Positions 26,917 through 36,625 of a stretch of DNA of 64,000 nucleotides are shown here, in pieces. The stretch lies in contig NZ_VLKT01000032.1 of the NCBI RefSeq assembly GCF_007830515.1, forward strand, positions 26,443 through 90,442, read 5' to 3'. Below the pieces are notes generated by a model. That model was not told where the DNA came from. It saw only the letters and a list, made by a program, of their open reading frames with translations, and did not search any database. Position numbers and translations under genes: made by a program. The stretch is from Mesorhizobium tianshanense (GTDB lineage Bacteria > Pseudomonadota > Alphaproteobacteria > Rhizobiales > Rhizobiaceae). Every line of letters starts with the position of its first letter. Position 1 is the first letter of the stretch.

Positions 26917-27998
26917 ACGCTCATGTACAGCCCCAGTATCACGGCATCGAAGCACCAAGGCGCTACATCCACTACCGCTTCGATCGATCCATTACTCACG
27001 AGATCAAGGCACTTGAGACTGACAATTGGCATGGGCCTCTTTACATCATAAAGGACTATGCGGTGATCGCCGCCTTCGCGTGGCTGGTCATCGGAGCAAG
27101 CTGGTGGTTCTATCCCCTGGCTGTGATAGTCATCGGAGCGCGTCAGCGAGGCATCTCCACCATTTTGCACGATTGTGCGCACGGTGTGCTGACAAAGAAT
27201 CGTGGGCTGAACTTCCTGCTCGGCACGCTGCTGACGGCTTGGCCCCTGTTTCAACGCCACTTCGCCTACAAGGAGTCCCACGTCCACAGCCATCACCCCT
27301 ACCTCGGGAGAGCAGATGCCGATCCTGACCTCGGGTTTTTCATCGCGGAAGGTGTCTTCACACCCCAAACGGACCGCTCCTTCGTTTGGAAGATCATCAT
27401 CTTGCCGCTGCTTGGATCGAAAACCTACGCATATCTGAAGTATCTGCTCCGCAACAGATACCGGATGATCCTAGACACCCTCTCTCGCAAGGAGAGCTCA
27501 ACGCGGGTGAAACGCGAAGAGACATGGCGTTACGTGTTCGATTGCTGGGGCTTTTACGCGTTCTGGGCTTGTGTCGTAACGCTAGCTCTGGCCTACGGCT
27601 CCTTCCAGGAGCTTGTCCTTCTCTGGGTTGTTCCGTACCTCACCTCGTTTCACATCATCGGCTGGTTCATCGAGATGTCTGAGCATTGCAGCTCCATTGA
27701 CCGCCGAACCGTGGATCTGGAAATGACCCGGAATCGCCGCAGCCGTCATATCGAGAAGTGGCTGACCGCGATCAACGGCGACAACTATCATCTCGATCAT
27801 CATCTCGATCCAGCGACCCCGCTCTGGCGCTTGCCCGAAGCACATGCGATCCGCATGAGGGACCCCGTCTATGCGGCGCACTGTTCCGAAGCGGGCGGGA
27901 TCTTCCAGTCTGGCCCAAATGGCGAGCCTTCGATCCTGAAGCTGATCCGCGATCAGAACCGGAAGCGCTTCGCCGCAAGCGTGGGATTGCGGGCCTGA
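26913..27998 (+). CDS. Membrane fatty-acid desaturase/hydroxylase-like di-iron enzyme
   Basis: A 361-residue integral membrane protein whose ATG overlaps the hdc stop. Histidine boxes are HDCAH (~residue 87), HVHSHH (~residue 127) and a third, YHLDHHLDP, near residue 293, as in membrane desaturases and hydroxylases with a di-iron site. Hydrophobic segments flank the first box (residues ~50-80) and precede the third. Such enzymes introduce double bonds or hydroxyls with O2. Its coupling with a histidine decarboxylase suggests a small-molecule or amide-lipid substrate rather than bulk fatty acids, but this is inference. Confidence 0.85.
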   Translation: MNAHVQPQYHGIEAPRRYIHYRFDRSITHEIKALETDNWHGPLYIIKDYAVIAAFAWLVIGASWWFYPLAVIVIGARQRGISTILHDCAHGVLTKNRGLNFLLGTLLTAWPLFQRHFAYKESHVHSHHPYLGRADADPDLGFFIAEGVFTPQTDRSFVWKIIILPLLGSKTYAYLKYLLRNRYRMILDTLSRKESSTRVKREETWRYVFDCWGFYAFWACVVTLALAYGSFQELVLLWVVPYLTSFHIIGWFIEMSEHCSSIDRRTVDLEMTRNRRSRHIEKWLTAINGDNYHLDHHLDPATPLWRLPEAHAIRMRDPVYAAHCSEAGGIFQSGPNGEPSILKLIRDQNRKRFAASVGLRA

Positions 27999-28018
27999 AC
28001 GCTACCATCGAGAAGAAT

Positions 28019-29383
28019 GTGTCTCCGGAGCACTCGAAGTTGACCAAAATCCAAAAAGATGGCCCTGCAACACGATTGGAGCCAACGCCGGCCCTTCATG
28101 CGGAAACGACAGTTCTGCATGGGGGCTATCGCTGTGATCCGGCGACCCTGGCGACGACTGTCCCGATCTATCTCTCGAACGCCTATGCGTTCGAATCCAT
28201 TGACCACGCATCGGACGTCTTCGATCTCCGCCGGCAGGGGCGCACCTATTCGCGGTTGATGAACCCGACGACGGATATATTCGAACAACGTGTCGCGGCT
28301 CTCGAGGGTGGCGTCGCCGCCTTGGCAACCTCCTCGGGACAGGCCGCGATAATGCTTGCGATCCTGAACATTGCCGTTACCGGGGACAATATCGTGAGCT
28401 CCGCGCACCTGTATGGCGGGACAATCAATCTGCTCGCCAGCACGTTTCAGCGGCTTGGGATTGAAACGCGCTTCGTCGATCCGAGCGATCCCGAGCGCTT
28501 CCGCGAAGCCTCGGACCACCGCACGCGCTGTTGGTTTGCGGAAGGGCTTCCCAATCCGAAGCTCAGCCCCTTCCCGATCGTCGAAGTGGGGGCGATCGCG
28601 CATGAAGTCGGGATTCCGCTGATCATCGACAACACGATGACCCCCCTCATTTCATGCCCTCTTAAGCTTGGCGCACATCTAACCGTGCAGTCCACTTCCA
28701 AATATATTTGCGGCCACGGCACCACGATTGGCGGCATTGTCGTCGACGGCGGCACCTTCGACTGGGCTGCTTATTCCGAGCGCTTTCCGTTGATGACGCG
28801 TCCTGATGTCTCCCATGGCAACATCCTCTGGCTCGATGCGGCGCGCGGTCTGCCAGGCCCCTATGGGGCCAGCCCGTTTCTGCTCAAGATGCGCAACACG
28901 CTCATGCGCGACTTTGGACCCTGCCCGTCGCCGTTCGCATCTTTTCTCTGCATCCAAGGCTTGGAAACGCTACCTCTGCGAATGCCACGACATTGCTCCA
29001 ATGCCCGGCAGCTCGCCGACTATCTCAAGGCGCATCCTGGTGTTGTCGACGTGACCTATCCGCCTTTTGGCGGAACGGCTGAACGGCAGCGCGCCGTGCA
29101 GAACATGGGCGATCATGGCGGCCCCATGATCGTGTTCGAGATCGCTGGAGGCATCGAGGCCGGGGGCCGTTTTATCGAGCGCTTGCGACTCGCCTACCAC
29201 GTCTCAAATATTGGCGACGCGAGAACGCTCGCCACACATCCAGCCTCGACAACACATGCTTCGGTCCCGCGCGAGGCGCGCCTTGCTGCCGGGGTTCGCG
29301 ATGGAACAATCCGGATCTCCGTCGGACTTGAGCATATTGACGATATCATCGCCGATCTCCGGCAAGCCCTTGAGGGCGCCTGA
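28019..29383 (+). CDS. PLP-dependent Cys/Met metabolism enzyme (MetY/MetZ/CGS-like)
   Basis: About 454 residues if GTG 28019 is the start, 20 bases after the desaturase stop; the open frame extends back inside that gene. Family features are TLHGGY-like N terminus, YSRLMNPTTDIFEQRVA, SSGQAA, and the PLP lysine in VQSTSKYICGHGTTIGG. These match O-acetylhomoserine sulfhydrylase/cystathionine gamma-synthase-type enzymes that add or remove sulphur groups at the gamma carbon. Given the operon, it may build or cleave a C-S or C-N bond in a histidine-derived compound. The exact reaction is not predictable. Confidence 0.82.
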   Translation: MSPEHSKLTKIQKDGPATRLEPTPALHAETTVLHGGYRCDPATLATTVPIYLSNAYAFESIDHASDVFDLRRQGRTYSRLMNPTTDIFEQRVAALEGGVAALATSSGQAAIMLAILNIAVTGDNIVSSAHLYGGTINLLASTFQRLGIETRFVDPSDPERFREASDHRTRCWFAEGLPNPKLSPFPIVEVGAIAHEVGIPLIIDNTMTPLISCPLKLGAHLTVQSTSKYICGHGTTIGGIVVDGGTFDWAAYSERFPLMTRPDVSHGNILWLDAARGLPGPYGASPFLLKMRNTLMRDFGPCPSPFASFLCIQGLETLPLRMPRHCSNARQLADYLKAHPGVVDVTYPPFGGTAERQRAVQNMGDHGGPMIVFEIAGGIEAGGRFIERLRLAYHVSNIGDARTLATHPASTTHASVPREARLAAGVRDGTIRISVGLEHIDDIIADLRQALEGA

Positions 29384-29385
29384 TT

Positions 29386-30171
29386 GTGGTCGCGATGGTA
29401 GACAGCAGTCCGGCGATCGTTGGTGTCGTTTCCAACCGCCAGACAGTGGACGGCGTCGGCTATGAGACCGTGCGCGTCCGTTATCTCGAAGCCCTGCGTT
29501 CGACCGCGCGTGTTTTACCGCTCGTAATCCCAGGGGGACTTGAGCAAGAGAATTTGCGAGCCTGCCTTTCGGTCCTCAATGGGGTGCTGCTGACCGGGGC
29601 GGAGTCGAATGTCTCGCCCTCACTTTATGGGGGGCCAGAAGCTTGTCCAGAGACGCTCGATCTCGACCGGGACCGGACAAGCATTGCTGCGATCAAGATT
29701 GCTCTATCGTCGGGCATTCCGCTGTTAGGGATCTGCCGTGGGTTGCAGGAACTCAATGTTGCGCTTGGTGGCACCCTCTCAAGTGACCTTTCGGAAGGTG
29801 AAGGTCTGATCACCCATGTGGAAAACCTTGCAATCCCGCGCGACCTTCAATACGCCCGCTCGCATGCAGTCCTAGCCGAAGGCCACGGTTACATCGCCCA
29901 GTGCATCCGTCACTCGCAACAGAATCCAGTCCTGGTCAACACCCTGCATCGGCAGGGGATCGCGCGTTTGGCTGATGGCCTTGAGGTTGATGCGCGATGC
30001 GTGGACGGCGTCATCGAAGCCGTATCCGTAAAGGACGCGGCGACGTTTGCCGCCGCCGTGCAATGGCATCCTGAATGGTTTCACAAAGAGGATCCACTCA
30101 GCGTCGAGATCTTCCGTGCATTCGGCGAAGCCTGCCGCTTGCACATGATAGGAACAAAGTTACAGCCATGA
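29386..30171 (+). CDS. Class I glutamine amidotransferase-like hydrolase (PuuD/peptidase C26)
   Basis: A 261-residue protein beginning two bases after the previous stop (GTG 29386, or ATG 29395). The nucleophile Cys is in GIPLLGICRGLQELNVALGG (residues ~112-131). The His and Glu partners appear in AAVQWHPEW near residue 228. The family hydrolyses gamma-glutamyl amides such as gamma-glutamyl-GABA. In this operon it could remove a gamma-glutamyl protecting group from an amine, though no gamma-glutamyl-amine ligase is present nearby. It overlaps the exporter gene (ATGA). Confidence 0.85.
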   Translation: MVAMVDSSPAIVGVVSNRQTVDGVGYETVRVRYLEALRSTARVLPLVIPGGLEQENLRACLSVLNGVLLTGAESNVSPSLYGGPEACPETLDLDRDRTSIAAIKIALSSGIPLLGICRGLQELNVALGGTLSSDLSEGEGLITHVENLAIPRDLQYARSHAVLAEGHGYIAQCIRHSQQNPVLVNTLHRQGIARLADGLEVDARCVDGVIEAVSVKDAATFAAAVQWHPEWFHKEDPLSVEIFRAFGEACRLHMIGTKLQP

Positions 30172-31091
30172 AGAATGCTTATCTGTCGTCGATCCTTGGA
30201 GCCGGTTTCGCCCTCCTCGCAGCTCTGTCCAATGGAACCGTCGGGGTGCTTTCACGGTCCGCCTTTAATGAAGGGCTCGACCCCACTGCGGTCGCATTCT
30301 GGCGTTGCGGCATTGCGCTTTCGCTACTCTCGATCGTCATCCTTTTGAGGTCTGGGGGCTTGGTTCGACTCCTCGCCGCTTTCACCGGATCATGGAAGAT
30401 CGCCGTCTGCTCTACGCTTGGCATCTTCACGCTTTATCATTTCGAAACCCAAGCTTTCGCCTACGCGCCGCTCCCACTTGTTGCCATCCTTGTTTTTACT
30501 GGCGGCCTTGGTGCAATCGCGCTCGACATCCTCATACTTAAGGAAAGGGTGACCACGCGAAAGGCGTTCGCCATGACCATGGTTGTCCTTGGAGGCTACT
30601 TCCTGATCGCCGGCGACGGCATGATGGCTGGAAGCATTATCGGCGTCAGCCTCGCCCTTATTGCAGGGCTAGGCTACGCCAGCTTTATTTTCGCTTGGAA
30701 GTTCTTCAAGCTTCGCTCGTCGCTAGAAACCTTCTGGTGGTTCCTGGCTTATGGCTTTGTCATGCTCGCTGTTCCCTATGCCTGGAGCGGCGCGCCAATC
30801 CCGTCAGCGAACACGCTTCCAACCTTGCTATCGCTGGGGATTATCCCGTCGTTCTGCGGTTTCTACTGCACAATCCTCGCCCTTCAGCATATCGAGGCTT
30901 ACAAGACGCAGGTCATCGAATCGAGCGAGCCGTTCTTTTCCGCCCTCTTCGCAGCGGTGTTCTTCGGCGAATGGCTGACGGGTCCAGGAATGCTCGCGGC
31001 ATTGGCCATCATTGTCGGTGCGTTGATCACATCCATGCCTGAGCGCGGTGTCATCTCCATCCAAGTACACCCAATTGGCGAAGGGGAGTAG
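30168..31091 (+). CDS. EamA-family transporter
   Basis: A 307-residue protein of about ten hydrophobic segments in two EamA halves (residues ~10-145 and ~155-295). ATG 30168 overlaps the preceding stop. Features include an N-terminal LLAALSNGTVGVLSR and the SSEPFFSALFAAVFFGEWLTG motif in the second half, typical of drug/metabolite exporters. As the last gene of the hdc operon it most likely exports the product. Confidence 0.85.
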   Translation: MKNAYLSSILGAGFALLAALSNGTVGVLSRSAFNEGLDPTAVAFWRCGIALSLLSIVILLRSGGLVRLLAAFTGSWKIAVCSTLGIFTLYHFETQAFAYAPLPLVAILVFTGGLGAIALDILILKERVTTRKAFAMTMVVLGGYFLIAGDGMMAGSIIGVSLALIAGLGYASFIFAWKFFKLRSSLETFWWFLAYGFVMLAVPYAWSGAPIPSANTLPTLLSLGIIPSFCGFYCTILALQHIEAYKTQVIESSEPFFSALFAAVFFGEWLTGPGMLAALAIIVGALITSMPERGVISIQVHPIGEGE

Positions 31092-31568
31092 GGCTATTTC
31101 CAAAGGCCAATATGCCTATGGACCGCGGGAGTGCTATTGCGTGGACAAATGGTCAAGATCGAGGTCGACACGCCGGAGCAACTGGACAGTGTGTTGGCAC
31201 CGGCGTCGACGGGGTCTCCTGGACAACCTTTCGATCGAGGAGCTAGTGGGTGGCGATGGTCGGCGGCCGCGCGGTAAACGAGGCGTCCTGGCATGTAACA
31301 CCCAGGACAGCGCCAGCGATTGCCGCGACCGGGTCGACCTCACCTCGGTCGGATGGATCACGCAAAGGTGCCGATTCTCGCTATCGGGCTGGACACATGC
31401 TGGGAGGAGGGTAGTTCGTGTTGGTAGATCATCTGTCGACTTCAAAAGGGAAGTCGCCCCGACAATGCCGAGCCCTCTTAGTTCACTACTTAGCTCAGGC
31501 CAGCAGCGCCAGTCCCAAACTCGAACGTTAAGCGGCTACCGCGCTAAATCCTGCTCTCGAAATCACCC
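31092..31568. other. No clear gene
   Basis: Around 475 bases with overlapping open frames on both strands (for example plus 31048-31572 and minus 31134-31445). None shows a recognised domain or a convincing start. Short fragments such as MVKIEVDTPEQLDSVL hint at a decayed gene but cannot be named. Confidence 0.4.
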
Positions 31569-31772
31569 ATGACCCGACGATACGACATTGAGAAGACGCC
31601 CGAAGGCTCGTGGGACATCATCGACGTGTTCACCGGGCAGCCGGTTGTCGAGGTAGGCGTCCCTTTGATCGACATGTCCATCGACGAAGCCGACGATCTA
31701 GTCAACCTTCTCAACTACCGCGACAGGGAACAGCGGTCGGACGTTAGAGGGCTTCCACGGCCGCCGCTTTAG
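31569..31772 (+). CDS. Small conserved hypothetical protein
   Basis: A 67-residue protein, MTRRYDIEKTPEGSWDIID at its start, then MSIDEADDLVNLLNYRDRE. Similar short proteins occur in Mesorhizobium and Rhizobium accessory DNA, as far as I recall; no function is known. It is acidic, without membrane segments or Cys motifs. It stands alone between two gene-poor stretches. Confidence 0.5.
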   Translation: MTRRYDIEKTPEGSWDIIDVFTGQPVVEVGVPLIDMSIDEADDLVNLLNYRDREQRSDVRGLPRPPL

Positions 31773-32010
31773 TGCGTTTCGGTTGCGGCAGGGCGGCTTT
31801 GCGATTCACGGTGCGAGTTGCGGGCTCCCTTTATTGCTGGCGACCCGGGACTAGGTCTTGACCTCCGCCCGGCGCCTCCTGCCGCACCAGGGTGTGACCG
31901 GGCATGATCACGAATATCACCAATCCGTGGGCGGATTCTCTCTGCACGGAACCGCAGGGTCCCCTCCGCCCCTTGCCATCGAAGCTGCGAAAACCAGCGG
32001 GAGAGGCACG

Positions 32011-33744
32011 ATGACCTCTCCGCTCACCCACATTCCTAAAGGGTCGCGCCGACGTCCCCTGACGATCTGGGACATTGTCGCAGTTCTGCTTGTGCTCGGC
32101 GCCCTGGTCCTGCTGGCAGAGGGGAGCCGCGCGCTGGTGCAGCCTCTGCCAGAGCCGGGCTTGGTCCAGATCAGTCTCGACCCGTCCGCCTTGCCGGAAT
32201 ACGCGCTCCGCACCTCGCTGCGCATGCTCGCGGCAATGGGGCTGTCGCTTCTCTTCACTTTCACCTATGCGACATGGGCGGCCAAGAGCCGCCGCGCCGA
32301 GCTCGTCCTGGTTCCCTTGCTGGACATCCTCCAGTCGGTGCCGATTCTCGGCTTCATCTCGGTCACCGTTGTTTTCTTCACGTCGCTGACGCCCGGACGC
32401 GTTCTGGGCGCAGAGTTCGCCGCCATCTTCGCCATCTTCACCAGCCAGGCCTGGAACATGGCATTCAGCTTCTACCAGTCGCTGCGCACCGTCCCTTCGG
32501 AACTCTCCGAAGCCTCGCGGTCCTTCCGCCTCAATCCCTGGATGCGCTTCTGGAAACTTGAGGCGCCATTCGCCATGCCCGCGCTCGTCTGGAACATGAT
32601 GATGTCGATGTCGGGCGGATGGTTCTTTGTGGTGGCCTCCGAGGCGATCACCGTCGGCGACACAACCGTCACGCTGCCCGGAATCGGCTCCTACATCGCG
32701 CTGGCCATCCAGCGGCGGGAGCTCGGTGCCATCGGCTGGGCGATTGGCGCCATGCTCGTGGTAATTCTGATCTACGACCAGCTTCTGTTTCGGCCTCTGG
32801 TCGCCTGGTCTGACCGGTTCCGCTTCGAACAGGAGACAGGCGCAGCCGCACCACGCTCCTGGGTCCTGACGACGTTGCGCCGTTCCCGCCTCGTGTCACT
32901 CGCGACCGCGCCGCTGGCCGCGTCGTGGCGCTGGACGTACAGGGCTTTTCCAGTATCGATCGGCAGGGCTGGCGCCATCCAGGCGACCGAGGGCACCGCG
33001 CGCGTGCTCGACCGCCTGTGGTACGTGGTGATTGTGCTGGTCACGGGTGCGGCCATCTGGAAGATCACCGACTTCATATTGACCGGCGTCACGCTTTCGG
33101 AGGTCGCAACCGCTGCCCTCCTGGGCCTTGCGACCATGGTGCGTGTCTTCGTTCTAATCGCCCTTGCCAGTGTCATCTGGGTGCCAATCGGGGTGTGGGT
33201 GGGCCTGCGTCCCGAAGCCGCCCGGATTGCCCAGCCGATTGCCCAGTTCATGGCAGCCTTCCCCGCCAATCTGATGTTCCCGCTCGCTGTTGGGGCCATC
33301 GTCGCCCTGAACCTCGATCCGGATGTCTGGCTGAGCCCGCTCATGATCCTCGGCACCCAGTGGTATATCCTGTTCAATGTTGTCGCCGGCGCCTCGATGA
33401 TCCCCAGCGAGCTGCGCGATATCGGCTCCAGCCTACGCATCCGCGGCTGGCTCTGGTGGCGCCGCATCGCACTGCCGGCGGTGTTCCCATTCTACATGAC
33501 CGGCGCCATTACCGCCTCGGGCGGTTCGTGGAACGCTAGCATCGTCGCCGAGTTCGCGAGCTGGGGCGATACCACGCTCAAGGCGCACGGCCTCGGCGCC
33601 TATATCGCCGAGGCGACCGAGGCGGGCGACTTTCATCGCATCGTGCTCGGCATCGCTGTGATGAGCACCTTCGTCGTCGTCATCAACCGTGCGTTCTGGC
33701 GTCCGCTCTATCGCTACGCCGCACGCAAGTTCCGGCTGGGTTGA
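32011..33744 (+). CDS. ABC transporter, fused double permease (NitT/TauT type)
   Basis: A 577-residue protein containing two binding-protein-dependent permease units in tandem. ATG 32011 was chosen because GGGAGAGG precedes it; the open frame runs further upstream without features. EAA-like loops are visible in each half (ELSEASRSFRLNPWMRFWK, and ELRDIGSSLRIRGWLWWRR), which contact the ATPase. It would form the membrane pore for nitrate, sulphonate, bicarbonate or similar anions. The ATPase gene follows after 12 bases. No substrate-binding protein gene is adjacent. Confidence 0.85.
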   Translation: MTSPLTHIPKGSRRRPLTIWDIVAVLLVLGALVLLAEGSRALVQPLPEPGLVQISLDPSALPEYALRTSLRMLAAMGLSLLFTFTYATWAAKSRRAELVLVPLLDILQSVPILGFISVTVVFFTSLTPGRVLGAEFAAIFAIFTSQAWNMAFSFYQSLRTVPSELSEASRSFRLNPWMRFWKLEAPFAMPALVWNMMMSMSGGWFFVVASEAITVGDTTVTLPGIGSYIALAIQRRELGAIGWAIGAMLVVILIYDQLLFRPLVAWSDRFRFEQETGAAAPRSWVLTTLRRSRLVSLATAPLAASWRWTYRAFPVSIGRAGAIQATEGTARVLDRLWYVVIVLVTGAAIWKITDFILTGVTLSEVATAALLGLATMVRVFVLIALASVIWVPIGVWVGLRPEAARIAQPIAQFMAAFPANLMFPLAVGAIVALNLDPDVWLSPLMILGTQWYILFNVVAGASMIPSELRDIGSSLRIRGWLWWRRIALPAVFPFYMTGAITASGGSWNASIVAEFASWGDTTLKAHGLGAYIAEATEAGDFHRIVLGIAVMSTFVVVINRAFWRPLYRYAARKFRLG

Positions 33745-33756
33745 AGGGAGATCGTC

Positions 33757-35058
33757 ATGGACACTGCACCACTGCTCGACATTCAGGCCGTTCGTAAATC
33801 TTTCCCCAAGCCTGACGGTGGCGAACTGCTCGTCCTCGAGGGAGTCGACCTGAAGCTTCAGGAAGGCGAAATCGTCGGCCTGCTCGGCCGGTCGGGATCT
33901 GGCAAGTCGACGCTGCTCAGACTGATCGCGGGGCTTTCATTTCCCGCAGCCGGCTCGATCAGCTATCTGGGGCAGGCCGTGACCGAACCCCCTTCCGGCA
34001 TCGCCATGGTCTTTCAGAGTTTCGCGCTGTTCCCCTGGCTGACGGTGCACGAAAATGTCGAAATCGGGCTCGAGGCGCTTGGCCTGCCAAGAGAGGAGAT
34101 CCATCGCCGATCGCTCGAAGCCATTGACCTGATCGGGCTCGACGGCTTCGAATCAGCTTATCCGCGAGAGTTGTCGGGGGGTATGCGCCAACGCGTCGGT
34201 TTCGCCCGCGCGCTCGTCGTTAATCCCAACATCCTCCTCATGGACGAGCCGTTCTCGGCGCTCGACGTGCTGACCGCCGAGACTCTGCGCACCGACTTCC
34301 TCGACCTCTGGTCGGAGGGGCAGCTTCCCATCAAGGGCGTGATCCTGGTCACCCACAACATCGAGGAAGCGGTTCTGATGTGCGATCGGATTCTCGTCTT
34401 CGGCAGCAATCCGGGACGCATACTCAACGATATCAGGGTCGACCTGCCGCAGCCCCGCGATCGTCTTGATCCTGGTTTTCGCGACCTCGTGGAGCGTATC
34501 TATGTCGAGATGACGGCCAAGCCCCCCGCGGAAGGGTCGGGCACGCGAGCCGAGCGGTTTCCGGGGGCCGGCATCGGGACCATCCTGCCGCGGGTGTCAT
34601 CGAACCTGCTGTCCGGCTTGCTCGAAGCGGTCGCCGGCGCGCCCTACGCCGGGGAGGCCGACCTTCCCGTCATTGCGGCATCGCTGCACATGGAGATCGA
34701 CGATCTGTTCCCGGTCGCCGAAACGCTTCAGATGCTCCGGTTCGCCGAACTGGTCGGGGGAGACATCCGGCTGATCCCGGAAGGCAAGCGCTTCGCCCAA
34801 GCCGACGTCGACGAACGCAAGCAGCTCTTTGCAAAGCACCTGCTGACCTATGTGGCTCTCGCCGCGCACATACGCCGTATCCTGGACGAGAGGCCAACCC
34901 ACCGGGCGCCCTGGAGCCGGTTCTCGGACGAGCTCGAGGACCACATGTCGCCGGACGCAGCCGAAAAGACGCTGAGGGCTATCATCAGTTGGGGCCGCTA
35001 TGGGGAAGTGTTTGCCTACAATGACGAAACGCAAAACTTCAATCTGGAAAATCCCTGA
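33757..35058 (+). CDS. ABC transporter ATPase with C-terminal AAA-associated domain (NitT/TauT type)
   Basis: A 433-residue protein. Residues 1-260 are the ATPase: Walker A GRSGSGKST, Q-loop FQSFALFPW, signature LSGGMRQR, Walker B NILLMDEPFSALD. The remaining ~170 residues (from about SNLLSGLLEAVAG) match the AAA-associated C-terminal domain found in some nitrate/sulphonate transporter ATPases, thought to be regulatory. It energises the fused permease upstream. The substrate is unknown without a binding protein. Confidence 0.88.
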   Translation: MDTAPLLDIQAVRKSFPKPDGGELLVLEGVDLKLQEGEIVGLLGRSGSGKSTLLRLIAGLSFPAAGSISYLGQAVTEPPSGIAMVFQSFALFPWLTVHENVEIGLEALGLPREEIHRRSLEAIDLIGLDGFESAYPRELSGGMRQRVGFARALVVNPNILLMDEPFSALDVLTAETLRTDFLDLWSEGQLPIKGVILVTHNIEEAVLMCDRILVFGSNPGRILNDIRVDLPQPRDRLDPGFRDLVERIYVEMTAKPPAEGSGTRAERFPGAGIGTILPRVSSNLLSGLLEAVAGAPYAGEADLPVIAASLHMEIDDLFPVAETLQMLRFAELVGGDIRLIPEGKRFAQADVDERKQLFAKHLLTYVALAAHIRRILDERPTHRAPWSRFSDELEDHMSPDAAEKTLRAIISWGRYGEVFAYNDETQNFNLENP

Positions 35059-35314
35059 GGAGCGGTAATTTCCAGAATAGCGGTGTATTGTGAATTGAGG
35101 ACGCGGCGATTGGAAGAGACTCAACATTAAAAACTTATTTGGTGACACTGGATTTAATTTAGGCTCCCGTCGATCAAAGTTCCGACCAAGCACCCCCTGC
35201 ATATCTGGGCTGGGTCGCCTTGACCGGTTTCGTACGGTTTCAATCATCGATTGATGTCTTGTCGCGAGACGCGCAATATCGAATTCCGTTGGCGCCTTTG
35301 GGTACGAGGGTAGC

Positions 35315-35539
35315 ATGAGCGTCATCCGTAAAGCCGGCCCAATTTCTACGGCAGAGCAGGTGGTTGCCTTACTTCTCGACAGGGCGGATCATGAGGACAT
35401 TGTATCGGTCAAAGCTACAATGAAAGAAGCTCGCGATGCTGCACCATATCTGCTGGAAAGCGACGAAGAACCAACCGAGGTTGTCGTGACGGTTGCAACC
35501 GTCCGCGGCCTGTTCGTTGCCTTTGACAGCCGAGAGTAG
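35315..35539 (+). CDS. Small hypothetical protein next to DUF982 gene
   Basis: A 74-residue protein (MSVIRKAGPISTAEQVVALL at the start, then acidic ESDEEPTEVVVTVATVRGL). No recognised domain. It ends five bases before a DUF982 gene, so the two are probably co-transcribed. Confidence 0.5.
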   Translation: MSVIRKAGPISTAEQVVALLLDRADHEDIVSVKATMKEARDAAPYLLESDEEPTEVVVTVATVRGLFVAFDSRE

Positions 35540-35543
35540 CCTC

Positions 35544-35789
35544 ATGGCTCTCCATTGGTTCAACCCTCCCGTCTACGTTAGGACCCACCGCCCCGGAGTT
35601 CGGTTTGGGGTCAGCCACGTCGAGGGTGCCGCCGAGCAGCTCCTAAAGTGGAGCAACAAGGGGCCTAAGTGGGATTACGCGGTGCGCGTTTGTATGGCCG
35701 CTCTTGAGGGTGAGATGCCTACGCAAGAAGCCCGTAAGGCATTCAAGGCCGCTGCCAAGGAGGAGAAGATGTTTTTGCCATCTGACTAG
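35544..35789 (+). CDS. DUF982 domain protein
   Basis: An 81-residue protein from ATG 35544. The pattern QLLKWSNKGPKWDYAVRVC followed by ARKAFKAAAKEE fits DUF982, a small family expanded in rhizobia with no known function. A second DUF982 gene lies 0.5 kb away on the other strand. Confidence 0.7.
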   Translation: MALHWFNPPVYVRTHRPGVRFGVSHVEGAAEQLLKWSNKGPKWDYAVRVCMAALEGEMPTQEARKAFKAAAKEEKMFLPSD

Positions 35790-36322
35790 CGAGCAACGGT
35801 CAGCCGGTCACTGCATGTCCGACACGTAGCCACCGACAAAGAGTGTTGTGGGTCCCCTTATTCGCCTGGAAGGGTTGGCATCACGCGACCCAGCAATGAC
35901 GCCAGCATGTCCCAGCTAGCCCTTCGCCGTCCCTATGGCTCGATCCTCGGTCTGCTGCTCGGCTGGCCCAAAGACAGGCTGAAGGTCGCCGGTCTCATCG
36001 CGATCAAAGGCGGAGACGACGATTAGCTTCGGTGCTTTCCGATGAAGTCTTCGATTTCGGCCTTGGTCGCCTTGGTTGCCCCAAGCGCGAACGCCGTCGA
36101 GCGTGCCGCTGCATCCGGCATAGCTGCCCATATGATGCCAATCGGCAACGCCGTGCACTTCCTTCAGGCGATCCCTTTTCCTCCACCCAACTCCCGGCGC
36201 GCCAAAAAACGCCTCTCGGCCAAGTTTGCCGACGTCGGATATAGATCGGGACAGTCTGCCCGCCGCGGGTTGCCCTGTTTCGCGGATTTTCGACCTGGTG
36301 CGGCACCGCTGATCGAATGAGC
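35790..36322. other. No intact gene between two DUF982 genes
   Basis: About 530 bases. On the minus strand a short frame ends KAEIEDFIGKHRS at about 36026 and may be the end of a lost gene, but an in-frame stop lies close upstream. Other frames show nothing recognisable. Confidence 0.4.
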
Positions 36323-36625
36323 CTATAGCGCTTCCGTTCCACTGCCCGATTTAGGGGGTGAGATCCAACGCATTACAGCAGCCGGGTCTTCCAGTATGCA
36401 AGCCCGCCTGGCGAAGCTGATGAACGCCTGACGGACCACGCTGACCGGCTTGTAACCGTCGTGCGCATCGTAGCACGCTTTGAGTGCAGTCTTGTGGATC
36501 AAATCTCGACGACTTTCGGGCCATTCTTCGAGAAAATCAATGGCGCCATCGACGCTGACAATTTCTCGCACAATGCAATTCCCGTCCTTCACGAAAATGG
36601 GGCTGCTGAATGTGGTGGCGTTCAT
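36323..36625 (-). CDS. DUF982 domain protein
   Basis: A 100-residue protein from ATG 36625. It reads AIDFLEEWPESRRDLIHKTA and ARRACILEDPAAVMRWI, matching the core of DUF982. It is in the opposite direction to the other DUF982 gene. Function unknown. Confidence 0.7.
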   Translation of the reverse strand: MNATTFSSPIFVKDGNCIVREIVSVDGAIDFLEEWPESRRDLIHKTALKACYDAHDGYKPVSVVRQAFISFARRACILEDPAAVMRWISPPKSGSGTEAL

